From Haloplanus sp. CK5-1 (GTDB taxonomy: Archaea; Halobacteriota; Halobacteria; Halobacteriales; Haloferacaceae): 64,000 nt of DNA. Position numbers and translations under genes: made by a program. The notes beneath the pieces are model-generated. The model was not told the origin of the DNA, did not search any database, and saw nothing but the letters and a program-made list of their open reading frames with translations. Every line of letters starts with the position of its first letter. The stretch's first letter is position 1. Positions 15,960 through 24,877 of this stretch are shown in pieces. The stretch spans positions 434,001 to 498,000 of the forward strand of contig NZ_CP147505.1 of the NCBI RefSeq assembly GCF_037201915.1. Direction: 5' to 3'.

Positions 15960-16594
15960 ATGGATGAGGGTGTCCAAGGCGTCTCTGATATATACAAGTT
16001 AGCCTATGAATCGGCACTTGCGGGCATCGCAATCGCAGATTTGCAGGGCAACTTATGCAAAGTGAACCCTGCGTTCACCGATATGTGGGGCTATGATGAA
16101 GACGAAGTCATTGACCAGCCAGTAACCGACTTTTGGGCGGATCCTGCCAAAGCAGCCTCGGTAGCAGAGGATGTTATTGAACATGGCGAATGGGAAGGGA
16201 CACTCGTTGCGGAAACAAAAGACGGGAATACATTCGAGGCCCAGGCCTCAGCCAGCGTCGTAACGAATGAAGATGGGGAGCCAGCCTACATTATGTCCTC
16301 GTTTATAGACATTTCCGAACTGGCCAGCCGTGAGCGCGAACTCCAGCACAAGAACGAACAACTGGAGCAGTTCGCAAGCGCAATTTCACATGATCTTCGG
16401 AATCCGTTAAATGTTGTACAGGGGCGAATTGAATTGGCCCAAACAGAGCATGAGAGCGATCACCTTTCAGAAGCGGCGTCGGCACTGGAGCGGGCTCAAG
16501 CGATCCTTGATGATGTACTGACGTTGGCACGCGAGGGTGAAGAACTCGGTGAGACTGAACCAGTTGATCTTGCGATGGTCACTAACACGTGTTG
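15960..16594 (+). pseudogene. PAS-domain sensor histidine kinase, C-terminus lost to an IS
   Basis: One PAS domain (about 10-120, 'SALAGIAIADLQGNL', 'WGYDEDEV') then a HisKA domain with the phospho-acceptor in 'AISHDLRNPLNVV'. The frame hits the IS inverted repeat at 16595 and stops four codons later, before any ATP-binding domain, so it cannot autophosphorylate. The missing HATPase part is not on the other side of the IS. Confidence 0.85.
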
Positions 16595-17663
16595 GAGGGT
16601 GTCATAGAACAGTTCGCATACCAAAGAGCAGGGTGAACGCTGAGGTGGAATGAGTTCAGCGACCCTGCAAGATGATCCTTCGGTAGAATCGTTCTTCAAT
16701 GCCGTGGAAACGGAGACGTTGGCGTTGTTCGAGCACCTCTCCTTCGAGTTTCTTGAAGGGTTCGACGTGTTCGCCCCGGCGGAGACGGGGCGAACACGAG
16801 ATCTTGAGCCGCCCGAGATGATGCGTGGCTTTCTCCATTGCTATTACAAGAACATCTACGGTATCCGTCCGGTTGCACGAGAACTGAACAACACCGTTGT
16901 CTGGCTCAGCTGTAGCTTCGATCGACCGCCGTCGAGAGACGCGGTCGATCGATTCCTCACTGATCTTGAGCACGTTGTTGACCGGGTCTTCGACCATCTC
17001 GTCGAGCAGGCCGCCTTGCGGGGCCTGCTCGACTTGACGTATTCTATCGATTCAACCGACGTGAGAGCGATGCCCGCCGATCCAGACGCATTGAAGTGCT
17101 ATGATCCAACCGATGACGAGTACTACTACGGCTACGGCTGCACGATCGTCTCAACCGGGCAAAAGATCCCGATTGCAGCCGAGTTCACCGAGAGCAAACA
17201 AGCACCAGAAGAGACGGCGATGCGCGTCACGCGTGACGCGCTCGCCGTCGGGAAACCGATGTGGATGCTTGGAGACAGTGCCTACGACACGCTCGACTGG
17301 CACGACCACCTGCTGGCCGCAGGGGTCGTGCCAGTCGCTCCGTACAATCCACGAAACACCGACGACCCGAAAGATATCGAGTACAGGGTAGAAGACCGCA
17401 TTGAAAAACACAGCAACGACGTTCAGCTGAAGCAATCAACGCTAGACGAGACGTACAACCGCCGGAGTGGCGTCGAACGAACCAACGAATCAGTCAAGGG
17501 CTGCGGCCTCGGGCGAACGCACGCCCGAGGCCGCGTCCATGCACGAGCGCAGGTGTTCCTCGCGTTGTGTCTGCGCCTCGTCGTCGCAATCACCAACTAC
17601 GAACGCGGAGACAATCCGGGAAGCACAATCATCACGGTGTGAGAAGAGTTCTATGACACCCTC
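16595..17663. mobile_element. IS4/IS5-superfamily insertion sequence
   Basis: 1069 bp with ends GAGGGTGTCATAGAAC, inverted, matching over about 20 bases. One transposase. The flanks show no target duplication, and they are two unrelated truncated genes (histidine kinase left, hsdR right), which points to an IS-mediated deletion that removed the rest of both. Confidence 0.85.
16650..17642 (+). CDS. DDE transposase (IS4/IS5 superfamily)
   Basis: 330 residues. Catalytic residues are in 'YSIDSTDV' (first D), 'WMLGDSAYDT' (second D) and 'YNRRSGVERTNESVK', which fits the Y-(2)-R-(3)-E-(6)-K signature exactly. The frame is intact and has the same GC level as its neighbours. Probably active. Confidence 0.9.
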   Translation: MSSATLQDDPSVESFFNAVETETLALFEHLSFEFLEGFDVFAPAETGRTRDLEPPEMMRGFLHCYYKNIYGIRPVARELNNTVVWLSCSFDRPPSRDAVDRFLTDLEHVVDRVFDHLVEQAALRGLLDLTYSIDSTDVRAMPADPDALKCYDPTDDEYYYGYGCTIVSTGQKIPIAAEFTESKQAPEETAMRVTRDALAVGKPMWMLGDSAYDTLDWHDHLLAAGVVPVAPYNPRNTDDPKDIEYRVEDRIEKHSNDVQLKQSTLDETYNRRSGVERTNESVKGCGLGRTHARGRVHARAQVFLALCLRLVVAITNYERGDNPGSTIITV

Positions 17664-17960
17664 TTTGGTGAGTAGTTGGTGAAAGGCTCGGTTGCCGTCC
17701 ATCAAGTTCTCGGTGTCGAGGTCGCGCTTCAACGACGAAATGAACTTGTCTACGTTCTCTTCGGTCACGTCCTCGTTAAGCGCGACGACCTGTTCGGCCA
17801 GCAAGTTCCAATAGACTACTTCGTGGCTTTGGCGTTCGTAAGCGTCGTCAAGCACGTTCGCACCTCGGTCGCCGTCTTGACCGTGAGTTTCCCATCCAAC
17901 GCCGTCAAGCCACGAAAGAAGCGAGCGTTCAACGCCCTGTTCGGATGGGATACTAACCAT
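17664..17960 (-). pseudogene. hsdR: Type I restriction subunit HsdR, first 99 codons only
   Basis: The start 'MVSIPSEQGVERSLLSWLDGVGW' and 'EVVYWNLLAEQVVALN..VTEENVDKFISSLKRD' match the N-terminal region of HsdR (normally about 1000 residues, nuclease plus helicase). The IS at 17663 removes the nuclease and motor domains and adds a few foreign codons. ATG overlaps the hsdS stop by 8 bases (ATGGTTAG). Restriction should be lost. Confidence 0.75.
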
Positions 17961-19248
17961 GCTGTGCGATTTCGTCAGGCACCTCTATGTTAGTGTCGGT
18001 TGTACTGACTGTTCCCGAGAGCAAGTCTTGCATGAGGCCTTGTTTGACCCGCCGTAGCCGGTCGGCATATTGTAAATTAACCATCTTTTGTTCATGTAGG
18101 CTGTCGAGTGCGTCTGTAATTTCTCGCTGTTCGTCCAAGGTAGGGAAAGTCACATCAAAGAGCCGGAAATCGTCGGTATTAAGGTCTAATACCGTACTAC
18201 CAGATGCGAGTGCTTCCAAGAAGTTCTGGTTCCAATTAATGAAATAGTAGAGATAACGCGTGGTGAGGTGTTCTTCATAGTCGCGGAGAATAAGCCAATG
18301 GTCATGGATACAGGTTTGCATTCCCGTGATTCGGGCCGCTCCGACAGTACCAGCGTTTGACACAATCAGAGTACCTTCATCTACTAATTTACTACTTTGA
18401 CTTCCTTTTTCAGTTACCATATCGTCTGTTGATGTGATTGTGCGGGAGTCTCCCCTGTCCCTGTCGCTAATCTTAATGATAGGAATATCCTCACCCCACA
18501 GGGAATCGTCGCTCTTTGGTCGGGGATGTGCCCCCCGCGTCACATTCATTATCTCTTCGGCTGGTTTCGTTATCCATTCACTCGGGTGCCGAGGTAGCCG
18601 GTTCCGATGGTGAGCGTCAATTGTTTCATCATGTTCATAATAGCCGTCCAGCAAGAGAGATTGCATGAGAGCCTGTTTGGCACTTTCAGTTTGATTGATG
18701 ATTTCCTCGGTCTTCTGAATCGCTTGGTCAACGTTGTGAAGTACGGTGGCGATTTTGCGCTGTTCCGAGAGTGGTGGAAGGCCGAACTCAAAGTTACTGA
18801 AGAGGTTCCATGAGGTTCGCGGCATACGCGTGCCAGCCGAGGTGCGCCGAGCGTAGTCATAGGCGGTTTTTGAACTCAAGCGGTACAATAGGTACTTCGA
18901 GTTGACACTCTCTTTACCAACGATGGGGAAAATGTCGGTCGAAGCAACCCCCTCAAAACTGGGCTGTGCGGATTTCTCAAGATTGGGGCGGAGTTTTGCG
19001 AATAGAACATCTCCGGCCTTAAAATATCGTTTAGTGCTTGACAGGCCGTCAATCGGTTCCCACCCCGGGTACGGCATATTTGGGTTGATATGTTCAAGTC
19101 CGACGTGCCTCTCTAAATCCACCTCTTGCGGGTCAACATTTTCCGACCGTTTTCGAGACACGTCTTCAAGCCGCACGACTTGCCACCCCTGACCCTGACT
19201 ACTCTCTGTATTGTCCTGAAACTCATCCAGAGTCGCGTCCTCACTCAT
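17953..19248 (-). CDS. hsdS: Type I restriction-modification specificity subunit
   Basis: 431 residues with two target-recognition domains separated and followed by helical spacers: TRD1 (about 20-165) ends 'GLPPLSEQRKIATVLHNVDQ', TRD2 (about 225-375) ends 'TFPTLDEQREITDALDSLHEQ'. These repeated 'LxEQRxI' ends are diagnostic. It sets the split recognition sequence for the HsdM methylase. Start ATG overlaps the hsdM stop by 8 bases. Confidence 0.9.
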   Translation of the reverse strand: MSEDATLDEFQDNTESSQGQGWQVVRLEDVSRKRSENVDPQEVDLERHVGLEHINPNMPYPGWEPIDGLSSTKRYFKAGDVLFAKLRPNLEKSAQPSFEGVASTDIFPIVGKESVNSKYLLYRLSSKTAYDYARRTSAGTRMPRTSWNLFSNFEFGLPPLSEQRKIATVLHNVDQAIQKTEEIINQTESAKQALMQSLLLDGYYEHDETIDAHHRNRLPRHPSEWITKPAEEIMNVTRGAHPRPKSDDSLWGEDIPIIKISDRDRGDSRTITSTDDMVTEKGSQSSKLVDEGTLIVSNAGTVGAARITGMQTCIHDHWLILRDYEEHLTTRYLYYFINWNQNFLEALASGSTVLDLNTDDFRLFDVTFPTLDEQREITDALDSLHEQKMVNLQYADRLRRVKQGLMQDLLSGTVSTTDTNIEVPDEIAQHG

Positions 19249-20749
19249 AGTTCAGCACCCCCATATGCTGATTCATTTTATTCTCTATCTCGTCCCGCTC
19301 GGCTTGTAACTCACGTAGTTTCCCAAGTTCTTCCTGTACGTTTATTTCTTCTTCCGGCTCGGTCGTGTCGACGTAGAGTGCCACATTTAGATTGTAATCG
19401 TTCTCTCGAATCTCGTCCAGCGATACCGTTCGACTGACACGCTCCTCACTCGTCCAGTTGTTGAAATTCTCTACAATGTGGTCAAGACCTTCGTCAATTA
19501 GAATATTCTGACTGGATTCATCTTGATAGAAGGCCTCATCGTCGGCGTGAATGAATTGTACTTCGTTCTCACGCTCGGCGGGCTTGTCAGTATTCAGAAC
19601 AAGGATTGCTGACGGGATTGGAACATTCTGGAAGAGGTTCTCGGGAAGTGCGACAACCGCTTCCACCATATCGTTCTCCAACATATACTCCCGATACTTT
19701 GCTTCGTGCTTACGGAACAGCACACCGTTGGGAATAACGATAGCCGCCTTCCCGCCCGAATCGTCGCCTCGCTCGGGGTCTTTCAGTTGCTCGGCCATGT
19801 GCATAATGAAACTGTAATCCCCTCTGTCGGCGCGGGGGAGTTTCTCATGCCAATGGAAACGCCCCCATGGGTCGTCCTGAAGTTCTTCTTTTGACCAGTT
19901 GGCCGAGAACGGGAAGTTCGCCAGCACCCGGTCGAAACGCGTCAGTTCGTTATCCTCGTCATTGGTGAACTCCGGACTCGCCAACGAATCCTCACGCTCT
20001 ATCTGACCATTGAGGCCATGAATAGAGAGGTTCATTTTGGCGATAGCCGCAATGTCCGGATTGATTTCTTGCCCGGTGAAGGTCATTTTCGACGGGTCGC
20101 CACCCTGTTTCTCGCGGTAGTATCGAGCCGCCTCAATTAGCATACCACCGGAGCCGACAGTCGGGTCATGGAACGTGTGGCCGTCTTCAAACTCGTCTAC
20201 GAGTCGGACACAGAGGTTGACGATTTGCGGGGGTGTGAAGAATTGACCCCCATCCTTCCCTTCTTCTGAAGCGAAATGTCGAACTAAGTCCATATACGCC
20301 TCACCGAGCATGTCCGGCGGAATGCTGTCTCGGTCAAGGTCGTGCTTCGAGAGGTGTTCAACGAGTTTCCCGAGCCGGTTGTCGTTCAGCGCGTCGGCGT
20401 CGATGTAATCTGTTCCCTCAAAAACTCCCTTCAGTTCCGGATTTTCCTCGGTAAGCGCGTCGAAGGCTTCGTTTAGGGCTTGGTCTACGTTATCTGAAAC
20501 AGAGCGAACGTCTTCCCACGAATGTCCCTCGGGGACGACTGGAATATCGTATAGATTCTCTTGGCGGGCGAAATCCTCACCATACTCTTCGACGTTCTCG
20601 GCGTATTGTACCTCGAACTCGTCAGAGATTGATTTATAATATAATAATGGTAAAACATATGACTTATAATCTGTTGAGTCTACAGCGTCACGAATTATGT
20701 CGGCACACTTGAAGAGGTGAGTGTCCAGTTCTTCCAGCGAGATAGTCAT
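19241..20749 (-). CDS. hsdM: Type I restriction-modification DNA methylase subunit
   Basis: 502 residues, adenine-N6 methylase. N-terminal HsdM helical domain ('LFKCADIIRDAVDSTDYKSY'), 'GQFFTPPQIVNL', SAM motif I 'DPTVGSGGML', catalytic motif IV 'ANFPFS' (NFPF for the usual NPPF/Y), 'VPIPSAILVL'. Start at MTISLEELD. First gene of hsdM-hsdS-hsdR; with hsdR broken, the pair should still methylate DNA. Confidence 0.9.
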   Translation of the reverse strand: MTISLEELDTHLFKCADIIRDAVDSTDYKSYVLPLLYYKSISDEFEVQYAENVEEYGEDFARQENLYDIPVVPEGHSWEDVRSVSDNVDQALNEAFDALTEENPELKGVFEGTDYIDADALNDNRLGKLVEHLSKHDLDRDSIPPDMLGEAYMDLVRHFASEEGKDGGQFFTPPQIVNLCVRLVDEFEDGHTFHDPTVGSGGMLIEAARYYREKQGGDPSKMTFTGQEINPDIAAIAKMNLSIHGLNGQIEREDSLASPEFTNDEDNELTRFDRVLANFPFSANWSKEELQDDPWGRFHWHEKLPRADRGDYSFIMHMAEQLKDPERGDDSGGKAAIVIPNGVLFRKHEAKYREYMLENDMVEAVVALPENLFQNVPIPSAILVLNTDKPAERENEVQFIHADDEAFYQDESSQNILIDEGLDHIVENFNNWTSEERVSRTVSLDEIRENDYNLNVALYVDTTEPEEEINVQEELGKLRELQAERDEIENKMNQHMGVLNYE

Positions 20750-20969
20750 AGTTGTACCATTCCACGCGGGCGTGTTATTTGCTCCGGTGAAGTTCGGGGA
20801 CGACCGCGAGGTTGCCGAAGCGTACCTACGCATATTCTAAATCGGTTGGCTGGTCGCTCTGTCAGTAGCCATATTGTCGTTCATTCCCTATATTGGAATG
20901 AAAGAAGACAAATTAAATAGCCAAAAACAAAACATACATACACATAAATCTCATAGAACCACTTGGAAC

Positions 20970-21110
20970 ATGAGCCAGTTTCAAAGAACAACAATCGGTT
21001 GTGACCTGAAAACTCGGAGACGGCTTCAGTCACTCAAACGAGGCGGCGAGAGTTATGACAGACTTTTGAATAAAATGGCCGACCAGTACAACCCGGAGGC
21101 GAACCAATGA
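20970..21110 (+). CDS. Small antitoxin-like/RHH-type protein
   Basis: 46 residues: a beta strand 'RTTIGCDLKTRRRLQSLKRG' then a helix 'SYDRLLNKMADQYN'. This is the pattern of very small haloarchaeal VapB-like/RHH proteins. No toxin follows. Divergent from hsdM; the AT-rich stretch 20905-20960 supplies the promoter. The stop overlaps the next start (ATGA). Confidence 0.55.
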   Translation: MSQFQRTTIGCDLKTRRRLQSLKRGGESYDRLLNKMADQYNPEANQ

Positions 21111-21403
21111 ACTCCAATCACCCTACGTCGACAGAAATCGAAGTGTTGCCAAGTCAGGGCGAGTTGGCCCGTGCGATTGAGGCGATTGCGGGAGATTCGT
21201 CAACATCAGTTCCCGAAGAGCGTCTTCGCCGTGAACTCGTAGCGAATCACCCGGCTGTAGGCCAGTTGACCGACGAACCAGAACAGGCAATTCAGATTTC
21301 CGAAACCGTCGAACAGGGGCTTCTCTACCGTGACGACAAGGGGCTTCTTCGACTCAATGACTCCACTCACGTCTCGTCGATAAGTGTGACTCGTATCCGA
21401 TGA
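21107..21403 (+). CDS. Hypothetical protein, 98 residues
   Basis: Acidic; 'SQGELARAIEAIAGD' and 'VPEERLRRELVANHPAVGQL..QAIQISETVEQGLLYRDDKGLLRL' suggest a winged-helix-like fold with a short wing. It is the second of a chain of genes overlapped by four bases that leads into the PrimPol gene, so a role in replication or its control is possible. Not recognised. Confidence 0.5.
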   Translation: MNSNHPTSTEIEVLPSQGELARAIEAIAGDSSTSVPEERLRRELVANHPAVGQLTDEPEQAIQISETVEQGLLYRDDKGLLRLNDSTHVSSISVTRIR

Positions 21404-21528
21404 TTGACCGAAGGAATGCGCCGTGGCCGGAGAGTGTCCAAGTCCAACCGGCCCGGTGGTATTGCCCGCCAACTAATCGCTGTGACAGACAACTATGCCA
21501 AATCAAAATAGCGTCTATAAGAATATAG
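21400..21528 (+). CDS. Possible 42-residue protein in the replication cluster
   Basis: ATG overlaps the previous stop (ATGA) and the frame runs to 21528, overlapping the PrimPol start by 34 bases. Contains 'WYCPPTNRCDRQLC', three cysteines. Same overlap style as its neighbours supports it; the long overlap with the next gene argues against. Confidence 0.35.
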   Translation: MIDRRNAPWPESVQVQPARWYCPPTNRCDRQLCQIKIASIRI

Positions 21529-23060
21529 AACTACCGGATAAATCGCACTCGTTGGACGTTCTCCCCGAGGGTGAGCCACTATGTATACCAATTCAACGCG
21601 GGTCAAAAAGGCCAGAAAGAACGGGGTGGCAACAGACCGAGAATCGTATTTCTCCCGCTCGCGCAATGGCGAGAGTTCACGGTGGGGGGAACTACGGACT
21701 GTCAGTCGGCTGTGGCACCGACGAGTTCGGAAAACTGGTCGTGATTGACGTAGAGAAGGCTGGTGTGCTACCGCCAGACGCGGACACATTAGTCAATGAA
21801 TATGCCCTCATGTCGTGGGAGTCGCCCCACGGTGGACACAACCGATTGCTCCGCGCGTCCGAAGACGCATTTCATATCCTTGATTGGAAAACAAAAGTCA
21901 GTCTCACCGACGACGCCGGTCATGACGTGGAACTGATTACCGGAGTCCAAGCCGTTGGGCCGGGGTCACGAATTAGTCATAGCCATTGCGAGGACTCGAA
22001 ACAGAACTGTCCGAGCGAAGGGATAGGACGGTACGAATTGCGGACAACGAATCCCGAAGCACCTCTCTTGACCGAATCGAAAGCCGACCAGTTGGCTGAA
22101 CACCTTGGAATAGATTTAGAAGGTCGTTCAGGGACAACCAGCCTACAAAACGACGAGACAGACCCGGACTACGACTATGACCAGCCCGACGTGGCATACG
22201 CTGAAGCGTGTCTGACTGAAATGCAATCTGACGCCACGGTCGCGTTCAAGTGCCTCATGGGTCGTCTTCAGGGTGGAACCGGGTTCAAAGACGGTCTACG
22301 ACTACCAGAAGGACGAATCGACCGGAGTCAAGTAGACCTCGTGACCGTTTCTGACCTGTTCGGCGTTATGCTTCAGTACGGTGGAGAGGTAGACGAACAG
22401 CGTGCAAGGGAACTGGCTTACGCGGTCTATTCGGACTACTGTAACGAACAGGTGTGGATGAAAGACGGTCGTCCTCGGAAATGGAACCGTGACGAAGCGT
22501 ACCGACGAAGTACGATTGAAGCGGCTGTAGACTACTTCGACAGCAACCAGTTCTCACGATTTCGCAACAAGGAACGAGTTGGCGACCGCGACACAGATAC
22601 CGACGACTACGGCAAGATAATCTATGGTGTCGTTCAATTCGCACAGAATTATCTCGTCGGGGAACTACCAATAGATACAGACGCCGACATTGTTGACCAA
22701 CTCTGTGAATTGGCTTCGGTTTACGGCTTCACGCTCGAACGCGACCGGGCTTCGGCGCTGTACGGGGAGCACCCCCTGTGTAACAATAGTACCCCCTTCC
22801 ACGGGAACGGCGGGTGTCTACCACCAGAGAAATACCCGACCAAGCAAGAGGTAGTTGACGCCGCACAGATTCTCAATCCCACCCGTTCGAGGGACTCTCA
22901 CGATAACGCTCTCAAGCGGTTTCGGCGCGACGGGGCTTTCACAATGGCTTGTATAAAATACGGAGTTGACTACCGCTACTACCCGTCTGACCTACCTGAC
23001 CCTAAAGAAGCCGAGTATACTCGAACTGGTGGCGAGAAACACGACATACCGAGACAATAG
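21495..23060 (+). CDS. PrimPol-like replication protein (bifunctional primase/polymerase domain)
   Basis: 521 residues. The N-terminal 170 residues look like the primase/polymerase domain of archaeo-eukaryotic primase type found in plasmids: 'IPIQRGSKRPERTGWQ', 'NYGLSVGCG..LVVIDVEK' (acidic metal site), 'WESPHGGHNRLL' (basic His), 'VELITGVQAVGPGSRI'. The rest is helical with no clear helicase motif. Probably primes or replicates this integrated element when excised. It faces the candidate origin at 23061-23621. Confidence 0.65.
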   Translation: MPNQNSVYKNIELPDKSHSLDVLPEGEPLCIPIQRGSKRPERTGWQQTENRISPARAMARVHGGGNYGLSVGCGTDEFGKLVVIDVEKAGVLPPDADTLVNEYALMSWESPHGGHNRLLRASEDAFHILDWKTKVSLTDDAGHDVELITGVQAVGPGSRISHSHCEDSKQNCPSEGIGRYELRTTNPEAPLLTESKADQLAEHLGIDLEGRSGTTSLQNDETDPDYDYDQPDVAYAEACLTEMQSDATVAFKCLMGRLQGGTGFKDGLRLPEGRIDRSQVDLVTVSDLFGVMLQYGGEVDEQRARELAYAVYSDYCNEQVWMKDGRPRKWNRDEAYRRSTIEAAVDYFDSNQFSRFRNKERVGDRDTDTDDYGKIIYGVVQFAQNYLVGELPIDTDADIVDQLCELASVYGFTLERDRASALYGEHPLCNNSTPFHGNGGCLPPEKYPTKQEVVDAAQILNPTRSRDSHDNALKRFRRDGAFTMACIKYGVDYRYYPSDLPDPKEAEYTRTGGEKHDIPRQ

Positions 23061-23339
23061 CGCTCCGCTGAAGGCCGAACCGGTCAAAATTAGGTTGGAA
23101 TGTGGGACTCCTACCCGGTCGCTCTGAAATCGACACCGGGGGGTGTTTTCGGAGAACCCCGCCGGGCCGTCTATAGACCTATCAAATTATAATCTGAAAT
23201 TACCAATCTTCTGAAATAGGTCGCGGACTCTGACCGACAACCCCTCAATATGTTGATAGGTGGGTGGACGGAGAAAACCGGTTTTCAGAGGCTCTATAGC
23301 CGACTAAGAGATAGGTAGAGAGGCGTGTAGCACACCTCT

Positions 23340-23357
23340 ACGGCCCTTTAGGGCCGT
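23340..23357. terminator. Perfect palindrome, possible terminator
   Basis: ACGGCCCT-TT-AGGGCCGT, 8-base arms, GC-rich, 280 bases after the PrimPol stop. It could end that transcript or be part of the candidate origin. Confidence 0.3.
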
Positions 23358-23461
23358 CTCTCTGGTGGCCACCCGACCTACACGCTCGTATAGTATAGAT
23401 AGCCAGTAGAGCGCATAATACCGTATCCCATACCCACCGGGTACCGGGGGACACCCGTCGG

Positions 23462-23497
23462 GGCCACCGGGACTGGTAGTCAGGCCACCGGGACTGG
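23462..23497. repeat. Tandem 15-bp direct repeat
   Basis: GGCCACCGGGACTGG twice with a 21-bp period (two helical turns), followed by the partly inverse CCCGGTGGGGG. The spacing suits iteron-type protein binding in an origin. Confidence 0.45.
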
Positions 23498-23621
23498 CCC
23501 GGTGGGGGTCAGGGGTTCGAGGGCGTCTTCGGCGTCGATGGGGCGTCGATGGTCAGCGTCGTCGGCGCCGATGGACAGGGGGCCCCGGTGGGGGATGGGT
23601 GTTGGGGGACAGACTACCCCC

Positions 23622-23771
23622 CTACTCGCGGACACGTTTGTAGCGCTCGCCGTCAACGAGATACCCCCTTTCGACGCGCTCTACAGAGATACCCTCTTTC
23701 CAACACCCATATCCGAGTTGGCGTTTCGTCAGGCGACGACCGGATTTGACGCCCTCGAAAACGGCGTCCAT
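23622..23771 (-). CDS. Small basic protein, 49 residues
   Basis: ATG at 23771 to TAG at 23622; 'MDAVFEGVKSGRRLTKRQLG' continues to 'RVERGYLVDGERYKRVRE'. Highly charged, with a helix-turn-helix-like 'LTKRQLGYGCWKEGISVERV' and a possible wing, so a small DNA-binding protein is plausible. The opposite-strand frames in this stretch look non-coding. It is the last gene of the leftward block of the element. Confidence 0.5.
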   Translation of the reverse strand: MDAVFEGVKSGRRLTKRQLGYGCWKEGISVERVERGYLVDGERYKRVRE

Positions 23772-23922
23772 AGGGTAGGTCACAGACCACTATTAGCGCT
23801 GTTGGGTATCGAGAGTTTCGGTGGTGATAGAGAGACGCGATTTTCTGAACTTGCTCCCACTCTCGCTCTGACAGTCATATTCAGCGGAAATCTGTCGACC
23901 GTTCGTGGCCCATACAGGCTGT

Positions 23923-24090
23923 TCAGGCCGGTCGTGACGGCCCCCTTCGACGGCGTAGGAATGCGTCGATGTAGGGCTTCGACGGCGACAGGGGCGAGCT
24001 GGCGGACGAGAATGGGCCTGTGGCGGTCATAGAGTGTGCTATTTTAGAAAACTCGTCTATCAATGGCTTTTTTATAATTTTAATATCCAT
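23923..24090 (-). CDS. Possible small protein, 55 residues
   Basis: From MDIKIIKKPLIDEFSK (24090); the second half is Ser/Pro-rich with a basic end ('RRRRGPSRP'). Same strand and spacing as its neighbours, but composition is weakly coding-like. A shorter start at 24030 exists. Confidence 0.3.
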   Translation of the reverse strand: MDIKIIKKPLIDEFSKIAHSMTATGPFSSASSPLSPSKPYIDAFLRRRRGPSRPA

Positions 24091-24121
24091 GTTACCGCTC
24101 CGAGCAACTCGGCCCCGACCG

Positions 24122-24877
24122 TCATTTGTCCGGTCGGCTTGAAGCGAACGCACTCTTATTGAAGATGTATTCGTAGGTAATCTCATTGGGTCGTGTCTCA
24201 AAGAGTTTCTTCCCTTCTTTCGGTTCAATCTCGAACCAGCGTCCGGGAACCGTCATGGGTTCAGTCTTCTCTTCATTGAACTCCGTCTCATACACCACAT
24301 CAATCCAAAAACAGAACTCATAGAACTCCTCTCGAAATGATTCTCCGACTCCCGACTGAAAATCTCCGTAGCCCTGACCACTCGGGTCAGGGAACGGTGG
24401 TTTCCCTCGAAACTCTACTTTTCTTTCAGTACCTATAATGTCGCGTTCCCTCAATTTCTCTCCTTCTTCGTACCGGTGTATATTGTGTTCGACTGTGAAC
24501 ACCTCAATGCTATCCCGATTTCGAGAATCGGAAACCATGTTCACATCGGCTTCTGTGGGGAATTCGACCATTGTACGGAGACGTAAGTTCTTGGCTAAAC
24601 CCTCACCGAAATTTGAGAGGTAGAGCGTAATCTCGTCTCCGTTCATTTCCCAATCCGAGATTTCAATCGAAGGAGTCTGTTCTATTTTTAACAGATTGTA
24701 TTGCTGGCGATAGAGCCACACAAGTAGAACGCTCAAAATCAACGAACCAAGCGCTCCGAGAACTTGACCCCATTTCAGTAACCAATCGAAGAACGGAGTA
24801 TATGGCGAAAGGAGTGACATAAACGAAGCAATCGGGGCCACCGATAAGAATCCCGAGGTCAGGGATTTTTCAGTCAC
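24122..24877 (-). CDS. Membrane-anchored protein of unknown function
   Basis: 251 residues from a GTG that overlaps the preceding stop (GTGA). A hydrophobic helix at about 38-56 ('ALGSLILSVLLVWLYRQQYN') is followed by a soluble beta-rich domain ('IEISDWEMNGDEITLYLSNF'), giving a one-pass anchored protein. A second in-frame start at residue 20 (MSLLSPY) is possible. No family recognised. Co-translated with the HTH gene upstream. Confidence 0.6.
   Translation of the reverse strand: MTEKSLTSGFLSVAPIASFMSLLSPYTPFFDWLLKWGQVLGALGSLILSVLLVWLYRQQYNLLKIEQTPSIEISDWEMNGDEITLYLSNFGEGLAKNLRLRTMVEFPTEADVNMVSDSRNRDSIEVFTVEHNIHRYEEGEKLRERDIIGTERKVEFRGKPPFPDPSGQGYGDFQSGVGESFREEFYEFCFWIDVVYETEFNEEKTEPMTVPGRWFEIEPKEGKKLFETRPNEITYEYIFNKSAFASSRPDK

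Larger units (their letters stand above)
23061..23621. other. Gene-free region with palindromes and direct repeats, candidate origin
   Basis: Lies between convergent gene blocks. It holds an AT-rich patch (about 23178-23220), perfect palindromes GAAAACCGGTTTTC (23273-23286) and ACGGCCCTTTAGGGCCGT (23340-23357), an imperfect hairpin at about 23311-23331, the 15-bp direct repeat GGCCACCGGGACTGG at 23462-23476 and 23483-23497, and repeated CCGGTGGGGG blocks. Together with the nearby PrimPol gene this suggests a replication origin. No known initiator box is identified. Confidence 0.4.

Noticed and set aside
20970..21403. Possible toxin-antitoxin pair
   Set aside because: The first protein is antitoxin-like, but the second shows no toxin motif (no PIN, RelE, HEPN or MNT residues).
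23502..24032. A 176-codon forward frame in the integrative element
   Set aside because: No motif, erratic composition; the opposite strand holds a better small gene and the 5' part is the G-rich repeat block.
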